Positions 44,486 through 54,072 of a stretch of 64,000 nucleotides of DNA are shown in pieces. The stretch's first letter is position 1. The number at the start of each line of letters is the position of its first letter. Source of the stretch: an uncultured Pelagibacteraceae bacterium (GTDB lineage: Bacteria; Pseudomonadota; Alphaproteobacteria; Pelagibacterales; Pelagibacteraceae); assembly GCA_902566925.1 (NCBI GenBank), contig CACFKO010000001.1:1-64000 (forward strand). Reading direction: 5' to 3'. The translations under genes and the position numbers were made by a program. The notes beneath the pieces were generated by a model. The model was not told the origin of the DNA. It saw only the letters and a list, made by a program, of their open reading frames with translations, and did not search any database.

Positions 44486-45952
44486 TTGTTATTGATGAAT
44501 TATTTTAAATCAATGACTGATAAAATGTTGAAGTTTACAGATATAGGTTCACAAAATCCAACTAAGAGATCTATTGATGACAGAAAACAGGATTTTAAAG
44601 AGATTTATAGTGAGTTTATAAACAAAAAAGCAAAAGAACAATCTAGCAGATGCTCTCAGTGCGGCGTGCCTTTTTGTCAGGTCCATTGTCCGCTCCACAA
44701 TAATATACCTGACTGGTTAAAACTTACTGCTGAAGGCAGGTTAGAAGAAGCCCATGAACTTGCGCATAGCACAAATAATATGCCAGAAATTTGTGGTCGA
44801 ATTTGTCCTCAGGATAGATTATGCGAAGGAAATTGTGTTATTGAAAAATCAGGTCATGGAACAGTTACCATAGGCTCTGTTGAAAAATATATTACAGATA
44901 CAGCTTGGGAAAAGGGTTGGATCAAACCAATTAAAATAAAAAAACAAAAAAATCAATCCGTCGGTATTATTGGCGCAGGTCCAGCAGGCTTAGCTTGTGC
45001 TGAGGAATTAAGAAAGTCAGGTTTTCAAGTAACAATATACGATCGTTATGATAGACCAGGCGGATTATTGATTTATGGTATCCCAAATTTTAAACTTGAA
45101 AAATTTGTAGTAGAAAGAAGAACAAAACTACTTAAAGATTCTGGCATAAAATTTAAGCAAAACTTTGAAATAGGCAAGCATGCAACACTTGATGAATTAA
45201 AAGAAAAACATGATGCAATACTAATCGCTACAGGAGTATACAAAGCCAGAAATATTGATATTGAAGGTGCAGATCTAAAAAATATTTTTCCAGCAATGGA
45301 TTTTTTAACAGCATCAAATCGAAAAGGTTTAGGAGATCAGGTTAAGCTTTTTGAAAACGGTACATTAAATGCCGAAAACAAAAAAATAATTGTAGTTGGC
45401 GGAGGAGATACTGCTATGGATTGTGTTAGAACTGCAATTAGACAAAAAGCAAAATCTGTCAAATGTCTTTATAGAAGAGATAGAGATAATATGCCTGGGT
45501 CCGCTAGAGAGGTTGCAAATGCGATCGAAGAAGGAGTTGAGTTTTTATGGTTATCAAGCCCCAATAAATTTATTGGCTTTCAAAAAGTAGAAAGTGTAGA
45601 GGTTTCCAAAATGGAGTTAGGAGAACCAGATCAGTCTGGTAGAAGAAAACCTATTACAATTGAAAATTCAAACTATAATCTTCAAGCCGATATGGTTATT
45701 AAAGCCCTAGGTTTTGATCCAGAAGATTTGCCAAAGCTTTTTAACTCTGAAGATTTAGCAGTTTCTCGTTGGGGAACAATTAAAATAGATCTAAAAACAA
45801 TGCAAACAAATTTGCCAGGAGTTTTTGCGGCAGGAGATATTGTTAGAGGCGCTTCTTTAGTAGTGTGGGCAATTAGAGACGGAAGAGACGCCGCTATACA
45901 AATTGAAAAGTATTTAAATAACATTAATAAAAAAAAAGAAGAAGCAGCATGA
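44486..45952 (+). CDS. gltD: Glutamate synthase small subunit (NADPH-GOGAT beta)
   Basis: This is a flavoprotein that passes electrons from NADPH to the large subunit for glutamate synthesis. The N-terminal Fe-S Cys cluster is in SRCSQCGVPFCQVHCPLHNN and CGRICPQDRLCEGNC. FAD binds at VGIIGAGPAGLACAEEL and NADPH at IIVVGGGDTAMDCVRTA. The frame opens with TTG at 44486; ATG codons at 44495, 44513 (MTDKMLKF) and 44525 are all possible, and 44513 best fits the family. It precedes gltB with a four-base overlap, the reverse of the common gltB-gltD order. Confidence 0.95.
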   Translation: MLLMNYFKSMTDKMLKFTDIGSQNPTKRSIDDRKQDFKEIYSEFINKKAKEQSSRCSQCGVPFCQVHCPLHNNIPDWLKLTAEGRLEEAHELAHSTNNMPEICGRICPQDRLCEGNCVIEKSGHGTVTIGSVEKYITDTAWEKGWIKPIKIKKQKNQSVGIIGAGPAGLACAEELRKSGFQVTIYDRYDRPGGLLIYGIPNFKLEKFVVERRTKLLKDSGIKFKQNFEIGKHATLDELKEKHDAILIATGVYKARNIDIEGADLKNIFPAMDFLTASNRKGLGDQVKLFENGTLNAENKKIIVVGGGDTAMDCVRTAIRQKAKSVKCLYRRDRDNMPGSAREVANAIEEGVEFLWLSSPNKFIGFQKVESVEVSKMELGEPDQSGRRKPITIENSNYNLQADMVIKALGFDPEDLPKLFNSEDLAVSRWGTIKIDLKTMQTNLPGVFAAGDIVRGASLVVWAIRDGRDAAIQIEKYLNNINKKKEEAA

Positions 45953-48900
45953 AATTATATTTTAAAAATAAACGTCTGTTGCAAGAAAATCATTCCTACG
46001 ACCCTTCCTTTGAACATGATGCGTGTGGAGTTGGTCTAATAGCCTCGTTAGATGGTAAGAAAAGAAGACAAGTTGTAGAATACGGTATTGAGTCTTTAAA
46101 AGCTGTTTGGCATAGGGGTGCAGTCGATGCTGATGGTAAGTCAGGAGACGGCGCTGGTATATGTGTTGAAATTCCAAAAAAATTTTTTTTAGAAAAAATT
46201 AAAGATACTGGTCATGAGCATACGGGTGAAGAAGAAATTTGTGTTGGTATGATTTTCTTACCCAAAAATGAATACACCATGCAAGAAAAAGCTAAAACTA
46301 TAGTTGAAAAAGTTTTGCTAGATAGTGACTTTTACATTTACGGTTGGAGACAAGTTCCTGTAAATCCAAGTGTTCTTGGAACAACCGCGGACTCAAATAG
46401 ACCAGAAATTACACAAGTAATTTTTAAAAGTAATAGATCCGTAGATAGAAATGATTTGGAACGCCTTCTTTATGTCTCAAGAAAGAAAATATTAAGAATT
46501 ACTAGAAGGGAACAAATAAACGACTTTTATATTTGTTCTTTAAGCTCCAGGTCAATTATTTACAAGGGTATGTTTTTAGCTGAAGCTTTATCTGATTTTT
46601 ATCCAGATTTAAACGATGAAAGATTTATTTCAAGATATGCAATTTTTCACCAAAGATTTTCAACAAATACTTTTCCAAGCTGGAAATTAGCCCAACCATT
46701 CAGGTGTTTAGCTCACAATGGGGAGATTAACACCCTTAAAGGAAACATAAATTGGATGAAGATTCACGAACAAGATATGTCTAGCGATCTTTTTAAAGAT
46801 GTTGAAGATTTAAAACCTGTAATAACCCCTGGTAATTCTGATTCAGCGGCTCTTGATAATGTTTTTGAATTATTAGTACACTCTGGCAAACCGGTACCAT
46901 TAATTAAATTAATGATGATGCCGGATGCTTGGTCAAAAAGAAGTAAAATTTTGCCAAAAGCACATCAACAACTGTTCGATGTTTTAAATAGTACTATTGA
47001 ACCGTGGGACGGACCAGCAGCAATTTGTGCTACTGACAGTAAATGGGCGATAGCTGCAACAGACAGAAATGGATTACGCCCTTTAAGATATTCAATTACA
47101 TCTGACAATATACTTTGTGCTGGTTCTGAAACAGGTATGGTTCAAATTCCCGAAAGTAAAATAATCTCTAAAGGAAGACTTGGCCCGGGCCAGCTGATTG
47201 CTGTCAATTTAAAAAAAGGAAAGATTTATAGAGATAAGGACATCAAAGATTATTTGTCAAAGGATTATAAAAAATTTCATAAGCAAATTGTTCATTTAGA
47301 TAAAAAGATTATTACCGAAAAAGAATTTCCAAACTTTTCAAATGAAAATTTAAGGAGACGTCAGTATTTATCAGGATATAGCATCGAAGACCTTGAGTTG
47401 ATTCTTCATCCGATGGTAGAAGATGCAAAGGAAGCAACAGGATCGATGGGTGACGATACTCCAGTTGCCGTTCTATCAAATCATTATAGGCCAATATCTC
47501 ATTACTTTAGACAAAATTTTAGCCAGGTAACTAACCCACCAATAGACTCTTTAAGGGAAAATAAAGTCATGAGTTTAAAAACGAGATTTGGAAATTTAGG
47601 CAATATTTTAGACTTTGAAAACTTAACAAAAGAAAACATTTATGTTTTAGATAGCCCGATTTTAACTAATTCTCAGCTTAAGAAATTTAAAAATATGTTC
47701 TCTGAAAAAGTAAGAATTATAGATTGTACTTTTGATATAAAAGATAATTTGAGAAACAGACTGGAGAAGATCAAAGAAGAGTCTGAAATAGCTGTTAGAG
47801 AAGGGGCAAATCATTTAATCCTTTCTGATTTAAATATTTCTGAAAACAGAGCTAATGTTCCTATGATTTTGGCAGTTGGAGCAGTAAACTCAAATTTAGT
47901 TAAACATCGCATAAGAGGATACGCATCTATCAATGTTCAAACCTCAGAAGCTATGGACACCCATTCATTCGCTGTATTAATTGGAGTAGGAGCAACAACA
48001 ATTAATCCTTATCTGGCAATAGATAGTATTTGTCAAAGATTTGAAAAAAAACTTTTTGGAAAACTTGATTTTGAAAGTTGTGTTGAGAGATTTAAGAAAT
48101 CAGTAAACGCTGGATTGTTAAAAATAATGTCTAAAATGGGTATTTCAGTCATAAGTTCTTATAGAGGAGGATGTAATTTTGAAGCAGTTGGACTAAGCAG
48201 GGGTTTAGTTGCTGATTATTTTCCAGGAATGATTTCTAGAATATCTGGCATAGGAATTTATGGAATAGAGAAAAAAATCAAAGAGCTACATTTTAAGGCT
48301 TACCAAAAAAATGTAGTGGTTCTACCTATCGGAGGACTTTATAAATACAGAAAATCTGGTGAAGATCATCAATTTCAAGGAAACCTAATTCATCTTTTAC
48401 AGAACTCAGTTGGAAAAAAATCTTATGAAATGTTTAAAAAATATTCTGAAGGTATCAAAAATCTAAACCCTACCAATCTAAGAGATCTTCTTGAGTTTAG
48501 AAAAGTAAATAAACCGATAGATACAAATGAAGTTGAGCCAATCGAAAAAATTACACCGAGATTTGGAAGTGGAAGTATGTCTCACGGAGCATTATCGGCC
48601 GAAGCACATGAGACTTTAGCAATTGGAATGAATAGAATTAAAGGTTCTTCATGTAGCGGGGAAGGAGGAGAAGATGAAAAAAGATCTAAGCCTTTACAAA
48701 ATGGTGACTCAGCTAACTCGAAAGTAAAACAGGTAGCCTCTGCTAGATTTGGAGTTACCGTGAAATATTTAAATAATTGTAAAGAAATTGAAATTAAAAT
48801 TGCACAAGGGGCTAAACCTGGAGAGGGAGGTCAGCTACCGGGCTTTAAAGTTACAAAAGAAATTGCTAAATTAAGATATTCTACACCCGGTGTAACATTA

Positions 48901-50448
48901 ATATCTCCACCACCTCATCATGATATTTATTCAATAGAGGACTTAGCACAATTAATTTATGATTTAAAACAAGTTAATCCAAAAGCAAGGATTGGAGTAA
49001 AGTTAGTTGCAGCAACTGGGATTGGAACAATAGCTGCAGGAGTAGCAAAAGCAAAAGCAGATGTAATTTTAATTTCAGGACATTCAGGAGGAACTGGCGC
49101 AAGCCCACAAACGAGTGTTAAATATGCTGGTATTCCTTGGGAGATGGGACTAACCGAAGTGAATCAAATTTTGACGTTAAACCAACTCAGACACAAAGTA
49201 ACTTTAAGAACAGATGGAGGAATAAAAACAGGAAGAGACGTTGTAATGGCTGCCATGATGGGCGCGGAAGAGTATGGCATGGGAACATCATCTTTAATAG
49301 CAATGGGTTGCATAATGGTAAGACAGTGTCATTCAAACACATGTCCAGTTGGCGTTTGTTCGCAAGATAAAAAGTTAAGAGAAAAGTTTACAGGAACACC
49401 AGAAAAAGTAGTAAATTTTTTTACTTTTGTTGCAATGGAGGTCAGAGAAATTTTAGCTTCCCTGGGATTCAGGTCCTTGAGAGAAGTAATTGGAAGAACA
49501 GATCTTTTACACCAGGTAAGCAGAGGTTCTCCAAATCTTGATGATTTGGATTTAAATCCATTATTAATACAGACAGATCCAGGAAAAAATAAAATGCATT
49601 CTGAAAATGATTTTATTAATCCAGTTCCAGACAACAGCATTGATGAAAAAACATGGAGCGAAGTAAAAGAGAAATTGAAAAAAGAGGAAATAATTTCTTA
49701 CAATATTAAAGTTAAAAATACTGATAGAGCTGTTGGAACCAAACTATCTCATTATATATTTAAAAATTTTGGGGAAAATTTGCCAAAAAATAAATTAAAT
49801 CTCAACCTTACTGGATCTGCAGGACAATCATTAGGAGCTTTTCTTTCTAAAAGTATTAAAATTAAATTATCTGGAGATGCAAATGACTACGTTGCTAAGG
49901 GGTTGTCAGGTGGAACCATTGTTGTAAGTCCATCCAAAGACAACAAATTTAAAACTGATGAGAATACTATTATTGGAAATACGGTTCTATATGGTGCTAC
50001 ATCAGGAAAACTATTTGCAGCTGGAAAGGCAGGAGAAAGGTTTGCTGTAAGAAATTCAGGAGGCATTTCAGTAGTTGAAGGCTGTGATGCAAATGGTTGT
50101 GAGTACATGACAGGTGGAGAAATAGTAATACTGGGAAATATAGGGGACAACTTTGCGGCTGGAATGACAGGAGGTATAGCTTTTGTATACGATCCAAAAA
50201 ACATTTTTGAAAACTATGTTAATTCTACCTCTGTAATTTGGCAAAAACCGGAAACAAAGTATTGGAAAGAAAGATTAAAATCATTGTTGGAGGAATATAA
50301 CTTAGAAACAGGTTCGAAAATTTCTAAATACATTTTAGAAAATTTTTCAAAAGAGGTTGAAAATTTTAAACAAATTTGCCCAATAGAAATGTTAGACAAG
50401 CTTGAAAACCCAATCACTCTAAGAAAAGAAAAACAAAAAGCTATCTAG
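45949..50448 (+). CDS. gltB: Glutamate synthase large subunit (GOGAT alpha)
   Basis: It combines 2-oxoglutarate with ammonia from glutamine to give two glutamates. It has a class II amidotransferase with nucleophile Cys26 after a propeptide (HDACGVGLIAS). The central domain, the FMN-binding synthase domain (LISGHSGGTGASPQTSVKYA) and the [3Fe-4S] Cys run RQCHSNTCPVGVCSQD follow. A C-terminal GXGXG-repeat beta-helix completes the 1499 residues. It starts as ATGA at the gltD stop. With glutamine synthetase it forms the main ammonium assimilation route. Confidence 0.98.
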   Translation: MKLYFKNKRLLQENHSYDPSFEHDACGVGLIASLDGKKRRQVVEYGIESLKAVWHRGAVDADGKSGDGAGICVEIPKKFFLEKIKDTGHEHTGEEEICVGMIFLPKNEYTMQEKAKTIVEKVLLDSDFYIYGWRQVPVNPSVLGTTADSNRPEITQVIFKSNRSVDRNDLERLLYVSRKKILRITRREQINDFYICSLSSRSIIYKGMFLAEALSDFYPDLNDERFISRYAIFHQRFSTNTFPSWKLAQPFRCLAHNGEINTLKGNINWMKIHEQDMSSDLFKDVEDLKPVITPGNSDSAALDNVFELLVHSGKPVPLIKLMMMPDAWSKRSKILPKAHQQLFDVLNSTIEPWDGPAAICATDSKWAIAATDRNGLRPLRYSITSDNILCAGSETGMVQIPESKIISKGRLGPGQLIAVNLKKGKIYRDKDIKDYLSKDYKKFHKQIVHLDKKIITEKEFPNFSNENLRRRQYLSGYSIEDLELILHPMVEDAKEATGSMGDDTPVAVLSNHYRPISHYFRQNFSQVTNPPIDSLRENKVMSLKTRFGNLGNILDFENLTKENIYVLDSPILTNSQLKKFKNMFSEKVRIIDCTFDIKDNLRNRLEKIKEESEIAVREGANHLILSDLNISENRANVPMILAVGAVNSNLVKHRIRGYASINVQTSEAMDTHSFAVLIGVGATTINPYLAIDSICQRFEKKLFGKLDFESCVERFKKSVNAGLLKIMSKMGISVISSYRGGCNFEAVGLSRGLVADYFPGMISRISGIGIYGIEKKIKELHFKAYQKNVVVLPIGGLYKYRKSGEDHQFQGNLIHLLQNSVGKKSYEMFKKYSEGIKNLNPTNLRDLLEFRKVNKPIDTNEVEPIEKITPRFGSGSMSHGALSAEAHETLAIGMNRIKGSSCSGEGGEDEKRSKPLQNGDSANSKVKQVASARFGVTVKYLNNCKEIEIKIAQGAKPGEGGQLPGFKVTKEIAKLRYSTPGVTLISPPPHHDIYSIEDLAQLIYDLKQVNPKARIGVKLVAATGIGTIAAGVAKAKADVILISGHSGGTGASPQTSVKYAGIPWEMGLTEVNQILTLNQLRHKVTLRTDGGIKTGRDVVMAAMMGAEEYGMGTSSLIAMGCIMVRQCHSNTCPVGVCSQDKKLREKFTGTPEKVVNFFTFVAMEVREILASLGFRSLREVIGRTDLLHQVSRGSPNLDDLDLNPLLIQTDPGKNKMHSENDFINPVPDNSIDEKTWSEVKEKLKKEEIISYNIKVKNTDRAVGTKLSHYIFKNFGENLPKNKLNLNLTGSAGQSLGAFLSKSIKIKLSGDANDYVAKGLSGGTIVVSPSKDNKFKTDENTIIGNTVLYGATSGKLFAAGKAGERFAVRNSGGISVVEGCDANGCEYMTGGEIVILGNIGDNFAAGMTGGIAFVYDPKNIFENYVNSTSVIWQKPETKYWKERLKSLLEEYNLETGSKISKYILENFSKEVENFKQICPIEMLDKLENPITLRKEKQKAI

Positions 50449-50468
50449 GTTTTTTAATATAAAACCTA
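50446..50468. terminator. Bidirectional hairpin between gltB and the convergent SDR gene
   Basis: TAGGTTTT (50446-50453) and AAAACCTA (50461-50468) form an 8-bp stem around a 7-base loop. The gltB stop codon is its first three bases, and the convergent gene ends at 50472. T-rich stretches follow in both directions but are interrupted, so it is a plausible shared terminator of modest strength. Confidence 0.55.
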
Positions 50469-50471
50469 TTC

Positions 50472-51218
50472 TTATTTGAATATTTTGAATATTTTATCCA
50501 TAAAAAACAGGATTTTAATAGGAGCTAAATTTAGCATCTTTGCAATAAATCCCCACCATCTGGGAAAAAATATTTTTTCAAATTTACTATTTCTATTTTT
50601 GTAAACAATCCTAGCAAGTTTTTTAGGCGAACCTTTTGGTAGTTTGAATTTTTTCCCAAAAGCTAGATTTGTATCCATATAGCCCAAAACATAAAATTGT
50701 ATCTTCAAATTTGTTTTTTTTGATAAGAAGCCCAAGCTTTCAAAGTGTGATTCTAATGCACGTTTCGAGGCAGAATAATAAGGATTGAGCTTTCTTCCAA
50801 GGTATCCAGCAATACTTCCAAAACCAACTATTTCTCCTTGTTTTGAGGATAAAGAATTCAAAAATTTAGAGATAATAAATGCAATCGAGGTAAAATTAGC
50901 CTTGAAAAGCTTTTTCATTTTTTCTTGATCTAGCCCAATCTTGTCATCATCAAACATCATTCCAATTGGAAACAAAATACCATCTATTTCATTAAAGAAT
51001 CTTTCTATGAATAGATTTTTTTCTATCTCAGACTCTGAATTTAAATCTAGTTCTATAATTTCAACTTTAATTTCAGATTTTTTTTCTAGATCTGACTTTA
51101 TTGCATTAAGGTCTCTCAGGTCTCTAGATACCAAAACAAGATCGTGTTTATTTTTGGCATATTCATACGCTAGTTCTCTGCCTAATCCAGAAGAAGCCCC
51201 AATAATTAAATATTTCAT
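50472..51218 (-). CDS. Short-chain dehydrogenase, DprE2-like (decaprenylphosphoryl-ketoribose reductase-like)
   Basis: This is a classical SDR: the cofactor motif is LIIGASSGLGRELAYEYAK and the active site is YYSASKRALESHFESL with Tyr and Lys. The C-terminal tail (ARIVYKNRNSKFEKIFFPRW, then a hydrophobic end) resembles DprE2 proteins. It overlaps the FAD-oxidoreductase gene upstream by four bases. DprE1 oxidises and DprE2 reduces a polyprenyl-phosphate pentose to make the arabinose donor in mycobacteria; a parallel role is inferred from the pairing. Confidence 0.72.
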   Translation of the reverse strand: MKYLIIGASSGLGRELAYEYAKNKHDLVLVSRDLRDLNAIKSDLEKKSEIKVEIIELDLNSESEIEKNLFIERFFNEIDGILFPIGMMFDDDKIGLDQEKMKKLFKANFTSIAFIISKFLNSLSSKQGEIVGFGSIAGYLGRKLNPYYSASKRALESHFESLGFLSKKTNLKIQFYVLGYMDTNLAFGKKFKLPKGSPKKLARIVYKNRNSKFEKIFFPRWWGFIAKMLNLAPIKILFFMDKIFKIFK

Positions 51219-52537
51219 AAGCCTAGTTTATTTGAAATTGCCGATTGATATACTCTTTTATTGTCATAATTTTTTAATTTATTTTTAAAATCTTGATAGT
51301 AAACATAACAATCATTCACAGTTTTTTTGTTTAACCTAGAGTCTTTGATAATAGATGGAATGGCTTTGTGTTTAACGCAAAGTTTATCTACTAAATTCAT
51401 AAATTCCATATTTTTTTTAGTATTTGTAAAATCAAAACTAACGCAAATGCTATTATCCTCAAATCTTAAATAGCCGTGTTCACCACGCATATTTTTAAGA
51501 GAAAAAAGTGTAATTAAAGGATTGTGTTTTTTAAAAATATTTAAAAATTCATCCATAAATATTTCAATATTATTTGGGGAAACTAATATCTGACTTTCAA
51601 TGAATCCTTTAGGTCCAAAAAGTTTAAAATAACTCTCTCTCCCTATATATGGGAAAATTACCTGGATTAAATCCTCATTTAATTTATTTTTTTGCATCTT
51701 TTGTAATTTATAGTAAATGCTATTAGCAATATTTACTGAAAGAGAATTCCATAACGATAAAGGTAAAAAATTTGATATTTTTTTTTGCTTTATTTCTCTT
51801 AGATAACCATTAGTCTTATTATTGCTTTTAAATTTATTTTTATAAATAAATCCAGTCCCAAAATTTTTTATATTATCTGCTCTGTTCCAAGAATAAGTAA
51901 AAGCCTCCTCATTTTTATTATCAGCGATTTTTTTATAACAATCATCAAATGACCTTACCTCTTCAATATGTGTTTCAAATGTTCCAGACCCAAGCTCTGT
52001 TAATTTGAATGTAATAGCCACTATAGTTCCTGTTAAACCAAACCCTCCTATGGTTAAGTCAAAAATCTCTTTATTCTCATTTTCTGATAAATCAAGCCAT
52101 CCATTAATTTTATGAAAAAGTTGAATTTTTTTAATCGATTTTCTTATAGTACCATGTGTACCGCATGATTTTCCATGAGAGTTTGTAGCCACAATACCAC
52201 CCAATGTTATAAATGGATACCCAGGAATTTGAGGCAACCATAAATTATATTTTAAAGTAAATTTTAAAAAATCATAAATTTTTAAACCAGCCTCAACAGT
52301 AATTTCTTTTTTATCAAGATTAAAATCTATAATTCTATCAAAAGATGATAAATCTATTGCTAAGCTATTTTTGTCAAAAGCCATAGGAGCATAGGAGTAG
52401 TTCGAGCCAATAGTAATAATATTTTTATTCGATCTAGAATGATTTTCTATCTCTCTATATTTATCTGGTTTTTTAAAAAAAATATTAGCAGAATAGCTTT
52501 TATCAAATGAAGTTAAGAATTTTTTTTCAGAGTTCAT
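51215..52537 (-). CDS. FAD-binding oxidoreductase, DprE1-like
   Basis: This is a flavoprotein of the VAO/p-cresol methylhydroxylase fold with an ALO-type C-terminal domain. GSNYSYAPMAFDKNSLAIDL and PGYPFITLGGIVATNSHGKS with GTHG form the FAD site. LKNMRGEHGYLRFEDNSICV lies in the C-terminal half. The 440 residues are close to DprE1. It probably oxidises the 2'-hydroxyl of a polyprenyl-phosphoryl sugar, with the adjacent SDR completing epimerisation. A one-base overlap with the glycosyltransferase gene and four with the SDR gene mark a single operon. Confidence 0.78.
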   Translation of the reverse strand: MNSEKKFLTSFDKSYSANIFFKKPDKYREIENHSRSNKNIITIGSNYSYAPMAFDKNSLAIDLSSFDRIIDFNLDKKEITVEAGLKIYDFLKFTLKYNLWLPQIPGYPFITLGGIVATNSHGKSCGTHGTIRKSIKKIQLFHKINGWLDLSENENKEIFDLTIGGFGLTGTIVAITFKLTELGSGTFETHIEEVRSFDDCYKKIADNKNEEAFTYSWNRADNIKNFGTGFIYKNKFKSNNKTNGYLREIKQKKISNFLPLSLWNSLSVNIANSIYYKLQKMQKNKLNEDLIQVIFPYIGRESYFKLFGPKGFIESQILVSPNNIEIFMDEFLNIFKKHNPLITLFSLKNMRGEHGYLRFEDNSICVSFDFTNTKKNMEFMNLVDKLCVKHKAIPSIIKDSRLNKKTVNDCYVYYQDFKNKLKNYDNKRVYQSAISNKLGL

Positions 52538-53241
52538 TAATTTTTTAAATTAATTTTTAAAAATAATATTAACATGTCTTTTATCGTCAGTATTATATTT
52601 TTCAAACCAACAGAAGAGCCCGTTCCAAAAGTTCTGGGATATGTATGTATTCCAATCTCGTTTACCCTAAACCCGTGCGACCTAGATTTTATTGCAAGTT
52701 CAGCCCCAACAAATGGACTGTTAGTTGTTAATTTAACTTTTTTTAAAATTGATCTTTTGAAGAGTCTAGATCCAGTAGATACATCTCTGAAATTTATATT
52801 AAACAGAATTCTCAACAACATATTATAAACCACAGATATAATTATCCGTGCTGTGTTATATTTTCTTTTATACCTATAGGTAATAACTAAGTCAGAATTA
52901 TGAGATGATTTTATCAATCTACGTAAATCATTAACATCATATTCAGCATCGCCATCAATCTGAAAAATCCAATCATATTTGCAATTCTTCATCCCTGTTT
53001 TAAGTGCTGCTCCATAGCCCAAATTTTTTTTATGAAAAATTACTTTAACTGATGGAATATTTTTTGATATTTTTTTTGCATAATCCCCAGAATTTTCAGG
53101 ACAACCGTCATCCACTATAACGATTTCATACTTTTTTTTGATTTTTTTTAGTACTTTTAGACTTTTAAAAATCATTTTTTTGACCGTTCTCCTATCTTTG
53201 TAAAGCGGGAACATCAAACTTATAGTTTTAAAATTTTTCAT
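52537..53241 (-). CDS. Glycosyltransferase family 2 (polyprenyl-phosphate glycosyltransferase-like)
   Basis: This is a GT-A-fold transferase resembling dolichol/undecaprenyl-phosphate sugar transferases. The nucleotide-binding part is YEIVIVDDGCPENSGDYAKK, followed by KKNLGYGAALKTGMKNCKYD and the metal motif IFQIDGDAEYDVNDL. The C-terminal end is basic and hydrophobic (LTIKDMLILFLKINLKN), consistent with membrane association. It is 234 residues. Sugar and acceptor are unknown. It precedes the DprE1-like gene on the same transcript. Confidence 0.82.
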   Translation of the reverse strand: MKNFKTISLMFPLYKDRRTVKKMIFKSLKVLKKIKKKYEIVIVDDGCPENSGDYAKKISKNIPSVKVIFHKKNLGYGAALKTGMKNCKYDWIFQIDGDAEYDVNDLRRLIKSSHNSDLVITYRYKRKYNTARIIISVVYNMLLRILFNINFRDVSTGSRLFKRSILKKVKLTTNSPFVGAELAIKSRSHGFRVNEIGIHTYPRTFGTGSSVGLKNIILTIKDMLILFLKINLKN

Positions 53242-54014
53242 TAAATATATATTTTTTTGGTAATTTCATTTAATTCTTTAATAATTTTTTTAAGATTTTT
53301 TTTACTTGAAAGACTATGATTACCATTTTTTATAATTACAAGTTTTTTTTTAGCCTTAATAAATAATTTTAAAGCTTTTCTAGAAAATGAAACTGGAACA
53401 GACTCATCCTTTTGCCCATGAATCATGGTTACATTAATTTTCGATTTTATTTTTTTTGACAAAACTTTATTTTTTTTTCCGTCATTAATTAATTGGCGGG
53501 TAATAGGGTATTCATATTTTCCATGTTTAATTACACTAATGCCTTTTTTAAGAATTTCTCTTTTGATTTTTTTCGAAAACTGTTTCCACATCAAACCATT
53601 CAAAAATTCAGGCGCAGACCCAATGCCAACAAAGCCTTTTATTTGTTTTTTAAAGTATCCAAACTGATTTAATGAAATCCAAGCCCCCATACTAGATCCA
53701 ATTAATATAAAATTTTTTTTCTTAACTATTTTATTTATTGAAATTTTAGCATCCCTTGTCCATTTGGTTATGTTACCTTTGGTAAATTCTCCAGAAGATT
53801 TTCCATGACCGGAGTATTCCACGGCTAAAAAACCCAACTTTTTTCTAATTGCATACCGTTTAAATGACTGAGGCTTTTCTCCTTCAACATCAGACATAAA
53901 ACCAGGTAAAAAAACTATATACAGATTTTTGTTGGTATAATTGTGAATATATCTAAGTTTTTTTGTTTTTGATATTTTAAGGTATTTAAATTTTTTCATA
54001 TAAAGTTTATTCAA
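53241..54014 (-). CDS. Alpha/beta hydrolase
   Basis: This is a serine hydrolase fold: the oxyanion loop is VFLPGFMSDVEGEKPQS, the nucleophile elbow LIGSSMGAWISLNQFG, and the catalytic Asp and His sit in IHGQKDESVPVSFS and IIKNGNHSLSSK. YSGHGKSSGEF is also typical. It is 257 residues. An in-frame ATG five codons downstream (MKKFKYLKI) is an alternative start. It opens the minus-strand sugar cassette with a one-base overlap to the GT2 gene. The substrate is unknown. Confidence 0.8.
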   Translation of the reverse strand: MNKLYMKKFKYLKISKTKKLRYIHNYTNKNLYIVFLPGFMSDVEGEKPQSFKRYAIRKKLGFLAVEYSGHGKSSGEFTKGNITKWTRDAKISINKIVKKKNFILIGSSMGAWISLNQFGYFKKQIKGFVGIGSAPEFLNGLMWKQFSKKIKREILKKGISVIKHGKYEYPITRQLINDGKKNKVLSKKIKSKINVTMIHGQKDESVPVSFSRKALKLFIKAKKKLVIIKNGNHSLSSKKNLKKIIKELNEITKKIYI

Positions 54015-54072
54015 CTAATCTGATACTATATTGTTTTATCATTTAATTTAAATAGATGTTAAAATCATTTTT

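Noticed and set aside
49887..50204. Antisense frames of 105 and 66 codons inside gltB
   Set aside because: They are shadows of the Gly-rich repeat region of gltB; codon pattern follows the plus-strand gene.
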